From NCBI GenBank assembly GCA_965267535.1, contig OZ254082.1, positions 3,224,001-3,288,000 of the forward strand: a DNA stretch of 64,000 nucleotides. Reading direction: 5' to 3'. The notes below the pieces were generated by a model that had not been told where the DNA came from, made no database searches, and saw only the letters and a list, made by a program, of their open reading frames with translations. Below, piece after piece: positions 60,550 through 64,000 of this stretch. Position numbers and translations under genes: made by a program. The DNA is from CAXBNB01 sp965267535 (lineage in GTDB: Bacteria; Bacteroidota; Bacteroidia; Cytophagales; Cyclobacteriaceae). Numbering within the stretch: the first letter of the stretch is position 1; each line of letters starts with the position of its first letter.

Positions 60550-62700
60550 TTAAAAATCCAATTGAAAGTTGTCTATATAGGTTTTGAGCTTGTCCCGATA
60601 GGTCTCCATGTCGAGCAGGTCTTCGTCGTATACCAGATAGCGCATATCGGGAGTTCGGTTGGCATAGTGGCGAGACCGGTCCATTTTAAAGAAATATTTC
60701 TTATCCGGGGTAGAGTAGCCTTTGGGTAGTCGTGTTTTTTCCCAGGTATTTACCAGGCTATTGTATACTTCGTTTCGTCTTTTGATACTGCCATCTACTA
60801 TAGCGTAGGCTTCTTTAAGGCTGCTCAGAGCTCCTTTTCGATTGTTAAAAGCGGCTTTGTGGGCCCGGGTGAGTGTGTACTCCAGATCAGACAGGTCTTT
60901 GTAGGTCTGGCAAGTATGGCTTATGAGCCGGGCTATGCTTTCGTATACTTCAAAATCGTAGGCATGATCGAGCTGCAGGCGCTTGTTGGCTTCTATAATC
61001 TGGCGTGCACGCATCATTTTTTCACTGATCTTCCGCGACCGCTTTACGATCGGTTTGTATTCGCTATTCCAGTAGGGATCGTATTCGATATACTGTCCTC
61101 TTGGCATATCGGGTATGTGTGTTTTGCCTATTTCTCCGTGATGCCACACATCTCTTTCGAGGGTTTGTTTGTAGTAGTATGCACCTTCGTTGAGCAGGTA
61201 ATACAGCTCTGCCATAGCAAAGGCTTCTTTACCATAGTATGTATCGAAAAAAGCTTCTTTTAGCTCTTCTATACCGGGTGCGGCTCCATTCCAGCTATAC
61301 TGGGCAGAGGCTACAAAACTAAGCATCCACATCTGATTGTGCAGGCCGGAATCGTCCCACGAAGTATTGATCATACCGTCAAATATTCCGGTTTTTGACG
61401 CTACCGACAGCAAATCGTAGGAGTCTTTCAAGCTACCGGTTGCTTGTCGGGTAGCAAATTGGCGTAGATCATAGGGCAAAAACAATGGCTCCAACCCCGG
61501 ATTGGGGTCGTATATATACACTTCATACCCCTCCATTTTCGCTTGATTCGCATACTTAAAGTCAGGGGTTTCGTAGTTATAACTTTCTGTTAACACTAAA
61601 TCCGGATCGGGCTTCATGGCTTTAATGGGAGACCTGTTCATCTCCCATCCCATAGGTCGTTCCCACAACATCACTTTTCTTCTCTTTTTCAGGTGTTTGG
61701 CTGCTTTGGCAGCAAAGGTGTGGTACAAACCACTATTGCCTATTTCTTTGGCTTTTTCCTGACATTGCTCGCACAATCCTAGCTCAAATGTTTCGTCTGA
61801 TCCTATGTGTATATACTTCGATCCCGGTGTAGCTTCTATCGCTTCGTCCCACAAGTCGAATAGCAGGTCGTAAACTCCCTCTTTGAGAGGGCAAAATTCC
61901 CAATCAGAATCCGCTACTTCTCTCAGGTGTTTGTGCTGTTGCCATTTTAGTATAAAACTTACATGACCCAATCCCTGCACCAAAGGCACCAACTCTACAT
62001 GCCGCTCTCGTGCATAACGGGTAAACTCCTGCATCTCGGCTATGGTAAATGCTCCCGGAGCACCTATCTCTGGGTGACTCTGGTATGCAAGCTTGTCTTC
62101 CCACTCCCACACCAGCATATTGATTTTGTAGCGAGACAAGTCGTCGATAAAGGCTTTTACATAACTACCCTTATCCTGATGATGCTTTGTGTCGTAGTGC
62201 GCTGCTCTCACTTTCACATCCGGCCAATCGGTTATTTTCATTCCGGGTACCTTCAGGTGGTCTCTTTCCTGCACGATCAGTTCTTTGAGCGTTTGCACGC
62301 CATAGTACAAGCCGGCTTCATCTTTGGCTCGCACGGTCAGGGTCTGAGCCGTAGTTTCTATGGTATAGCCCTGCTCTTTGCCCTGCTTTGCTTTTCGTGT
62401 CAAAACGATGCTTTTCGAGCCCGCACTAGTGCCTATTATTGCTTTTATATTCCACTTTTCGGTCAGGTAAGTTTGCAGTTGGCCTGCAGCAAAGCGATCG
62501 GATTGTGTCGCATTTTTATCCAATACTATATGCACCTGCCCGCCAACAGTGAATGCCTCGCCTCCCAATAAGACCTCCTGAGGATAGGGTACTACATGTA
62601 TGCCTAAATCGCTAAGGGCTGAACCTATGGTATGCTGAATAAACATCAATAGCATAAGGGCTATGGCATAACTACTCTTTATCAATTGTCTTTTGTTCAT
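60550..62700 (-). CDS. Glycoside hydrolase family 20 beta-N-acetylhexosaminidase-like protein, secreted
   Basis: A 716-residue exported protein. An N-terminal GH20b-type domain (VVPYPQEVLLGGEAFTVGG) leads to the TIM barrel with the catalytic Asp-Glu pair in YIHIGSDETFELG (around residue 302), KINMLVWEWEDKLAY, and a substrate-site Trp (INTSWDDSG). The usual HIGGDE is HIGSDE here. The C-terminal 200 residues are helical and of unknown role. The family removes terminal GlcNAc or GalNAc by a substrate-assisted mechanism. The ATG at 62700 is preferred over a TTG at 62724. It follows the DadA-type gene by 20 bases. Confidence 0.9.
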   Translation of the reverse strand: MNKRQLIKSSYAIALMLLMFIQHTIGSALSDLGIHVVPYPQEVLLGGEAFTVGGQVHIVLDKNATQSDRFAAGQLQTYLTEKWNIKAIIGTSAGSKSIVLTRKAKQGKEQGYTIETTAQTLTVRAKDEAGLYYGVQTLKELIVQERDHLKVPGMKITDWPDVKVRAAHYDTKHHQDKGSYVKAFIDDLSRYKINMLVWEWEDKLAYQSHPEIGAPGAFTIAEMQEFTRYARERHVELVPLVQGLGHVSFILKWQQHKHLREVADSDWEFCPLKEGVYDLLFDLWDEAIEATPGSKYIHIGSDETFELGLCEQCQEKAKEIGNSGLYHTFAAKAAKHLKKRRKVMLWERPMGWEMNRSPIKAMKPDPDLVLTESYNYETPDFKYANQAKMEGYEVYIYDPNPGLEPLFLPYDLRQFATRQATGSLKDSYDLLSVASKTGIFDGMINTSWDDSGLHNQMWMLSFVASAQYSWNGAAPGIEELKEAFFDTYYGKEAFAMAELYYLLNEGAYYYKQTLERDVWHHGEIGKTHIPDMPRGQYIEYDPYWNSEYKPIVKRSRKISEKMMRARQIIEANKRLQLDHAYDFEVYESIARLISHTCQTYKDLSDLEYTLTRAHKAAFNNRKGALSSLKEAYAIVDGSIKRRNEVYNSLVNTWEKTRLPKGYSTPDKKYFFKMDRSRHYANRTPDMRYLVYDEDLLDMETYRDKLKTYIDNFQLDF

Positions 62701-62720
62701 TTGTTTGAATATTATAAAAA

Positions 62721-63986
62721 TCAAAATCTGTCTAGTGAATAATAGGTTTGGTCTATGTGTGTAGCTTGGCCAGTCAGCTGCTCGGCTATCATTTTGCCTG
62801 TAGCAGGGGCCATGCTTAGCCCCAGCATATTGTGTCCGCAGGCCAGGTGCAGGTTGTCATGGCCGGGTGACTTCCCTATAATCGGCATGCCATCTGTGGT
62901 CATTGGCCGCCACCCCACCCACTCTTCTACGTCCTGATCGGTGTAGGGAGTCTTTAGGTACTCGGCTGCTACCTTTTTCAGGTTATCTATACGCACCCTG
63001 TTTATGTGGGTATTGTACCCGCTGAACTCCATAGTACCCCCCAGCCGATAGGTAGATTTCCAGGGTGTGGCTACTACTTTTCTCTCTTCGAAAATTATAG
63101 GACACTTTGGACTGATCTTCGGGCTTTTCATGGTAATACTATACCCTTTGCCAGGTACTATAGGTATTTTCAGACGCAGCTGTTTTTGAAGTGTAGGCGA
63201 CCAAGCACCGGCAGCCATAATGACATTTTCTGCTGAAAAAACGCCCCGATTTGTCTCTATGGACTTTATCTTTTTGCCTTCTGTGGAAAAGCCCTGCACC
63301 TCCGCTAGCTCTACAATCTGCACATTTGCGGCTGTCAACACTTGTTTCAGGCCTTTTACCAATTCTCCGGGGTTTACGGAGGCATCTATCTTATAATACC
63401 AGGACCCGTAAGCTTTGGTGCTGAGTGCCGGCTCCATATGGTATAGATCCGCTCCGGTAATGGGTGCAGCCGCCAGTCCGATTTCAGCAAGTTTAGTGTC
63501 CTTTGCTTTATAGGCATCAAATGCCTGTGCGCTACTAAACACAAAGTGAATGCCTGTAGGTGACCAGTCACAGGCCAGCGGCAATTCTTCAAATACCTGC
63601 TGGTACAAGTGACGGGAGCTAATCAGCAGGTTGTTTCGGCCATGCATACTTCTTTCCAGTTGTTTTTTATTGAATGAATTGAGGGCAAACCCCAGCAACC
63701 AACTGATAAAACTCAAATCTGCCTGTGGACGAATGTAAAAGGGAGAATCTTTCTGAAACAACCACCCAATCGATTTGAGCAACAGTTCGGGGCTATTCAG
63801 GGGCAGTGCGTGACTCGGACTCACCAAGCCACAGTTGCCGTAGGAGCAGGCATCCTTTATATCTCCTTTTTCCAGAATGGTAACCTGCCTGCCTTCTTTG
63901 GTGAGGTAGTAAGCGCAAAACAGTCCTATAATTCCGCCTCCTACTATCACCACATCGGATTGTGTATTCCTTACTTCATTAGTCAT
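62721..63986 (-). CDS. FAD-dependent D-amino acid/hydroxyproline dehydrogenase-like oxidoreductase (DadA type)
   Basis: A 421-residue DAO-type flavoprotein. The dinucleotide-binding motif VVIVGGGIIGLFCAYYL is at residues 12-28, followed by EKGDIKDACSYGNCGLVSPSHALP, and the C-terminal FAD site is GWRPMTTDGMPIIGKSPGHDNLHLACGHNMLGLSMAPATGK. This combination is that of DadA-like and hydroxyproline dehydrogenase enzymes that feed electrons to the respiratory chain. The substrate is not known. It is the first gene of the five-gene operon in the window; the upstream part beyond 63986 is only 14 bases. Confidence 0.88.
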   Translation of the reverse strand: MTNEVRNTQSDVVIVGGGIIGLFCAYYLTKEGRQVTILEKGDIKDACSYGNCGLVSPSHALPLNSPELLLKSIGWLFQKDSPFYIRPQADLSFISWLLGFALNSFNKKQLERSMHGRNNLLISSRHLYQQVFEELPLACDWSPTGIHFVFSSAQAFDAYKAKDTKLAEIGLAAAPITGADLYHMEPALSTKAYGSWYYKIDASVNPGELVKGLKQVLTAANVQIVELAEVQGFSTEGKKIKSIETNRGVFSAENVIMAAGAWSPTLQKQLRLKIPIVPGKGYSITMKSPKISPKCPIIFEERKVVATPWKSTYRLGGTMEFSGYNTHINRVRIDNLKKVAAEYLKTPYTDQDVEEWVGWRPMTTDGMPIIGKSPGHDNLHLACGHNMLGLSMAPATGKMIAEQLTGQATHIDQTYYSLDRF

Positions 63987-64000
63987 TTTTCAATGGGCCT

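Overview
The window looks like chromosomal DNA of a free-living Bacteroidota, most likely of the Cytophagales/Flammeovirgaceae type; the genus cannot be named from the sequence. The evidence is a type IX secretion (T9SS) adhesin locus of the SprB / PorP-SprF / OmpA kind, a C-terminal type B sorting domain, a DUF4290-murA gene pair, promoters of the Bacteroidota form TTG-N18-20-TAnnTTTG, near absence of Shine-Dalgarno sites, and Bacteroidota-type variants of MurA, Tgt and a photolyase-like protein. There are no phage genes, transposases, rRNA operons or CRISPR arrays. One tRNA gene (Leu, CAA) is present.

Layout. 1-645: 5' part of a zinc alcohol dehydrogenase. 0.95-11.1 kb: a three-gene minus-strand locus made of a 2,621-residue secreted adhesin with a block of 243-bp repeats, a PorP/SprF protein and an OmpA-type protein. 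11.8-14.7 kb: DUF4290, murA and a secreted phytase-like propeller. 14.7-20.5 kb: msrB, a methyltransferase, DinB, a Crp/Fnr regulator, a Gfo/Idh/MocA oxidoreductase and a sulfatase. 20.8-22.7 kb: acetoacetate-CoA ligase. 23-27.5 kb: a catabolic cluster of sialidase-like protein, Na+/solute symporter, DapA-type aldolase and AraC regulator. 27.7-31.4 kb: a lipoprotein, a small GldL-like membrane protein, a polysaccharide deacetylase and a methyltransferase. 31.6-35.3 kb: an AraC regulator and two unusual photolyase/cryptochrome-family proteins. 35.7-37.4 kb: an ECF sigma factor and a glycosyltransferase.

37.9-41.1 kb: tgt, an LptF/G permease and an EamA transporter, closed by a strong terminator that also ends a possible short RNA. 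41.4-52.7 kb: PAP2 phosphatase, S15 peptidase/esterase, CrcB, M61 peptidase, AcpH, TerB-like, ComEC, PhoH, and the SAM hydrolase (DUF62)/ABM pair preceded by a leader with mutually exclusive hairpins. 52.8-53.4 kb: tRNA-Leu and a GyrI-like protein. 53.6-64 kb: a second glycan-degradation region. Two plus-strand genes (a jelly-roll lyase-like protein and a GH43/130-like propeller) converge on a five-gene minus-strand operon of DadA-type oxidoreductase, GH20 hexosaminidase, amidohydrolase, tandem acetyl-esterase and S1 sulfatase.

Taken together, the two sulfatases, GH20, sialidase-like propeller, esterase and deacetylase suggest use of a sulfated, acetylated or N-acetylated extracellular glycan, while the T9SS adhesin could attach cells to surfaces. 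No SusC/SusD pair is visible, so these are not classical PULs within the window. The least explained signals are a dispersed intergenic repeat family (two strong and two weak copies), the switch-like leader at 51.5 kb, the possible short RNA at 41.25 kb, and a photolyase-like gene whose conserved N-terminus has no normal start codon.
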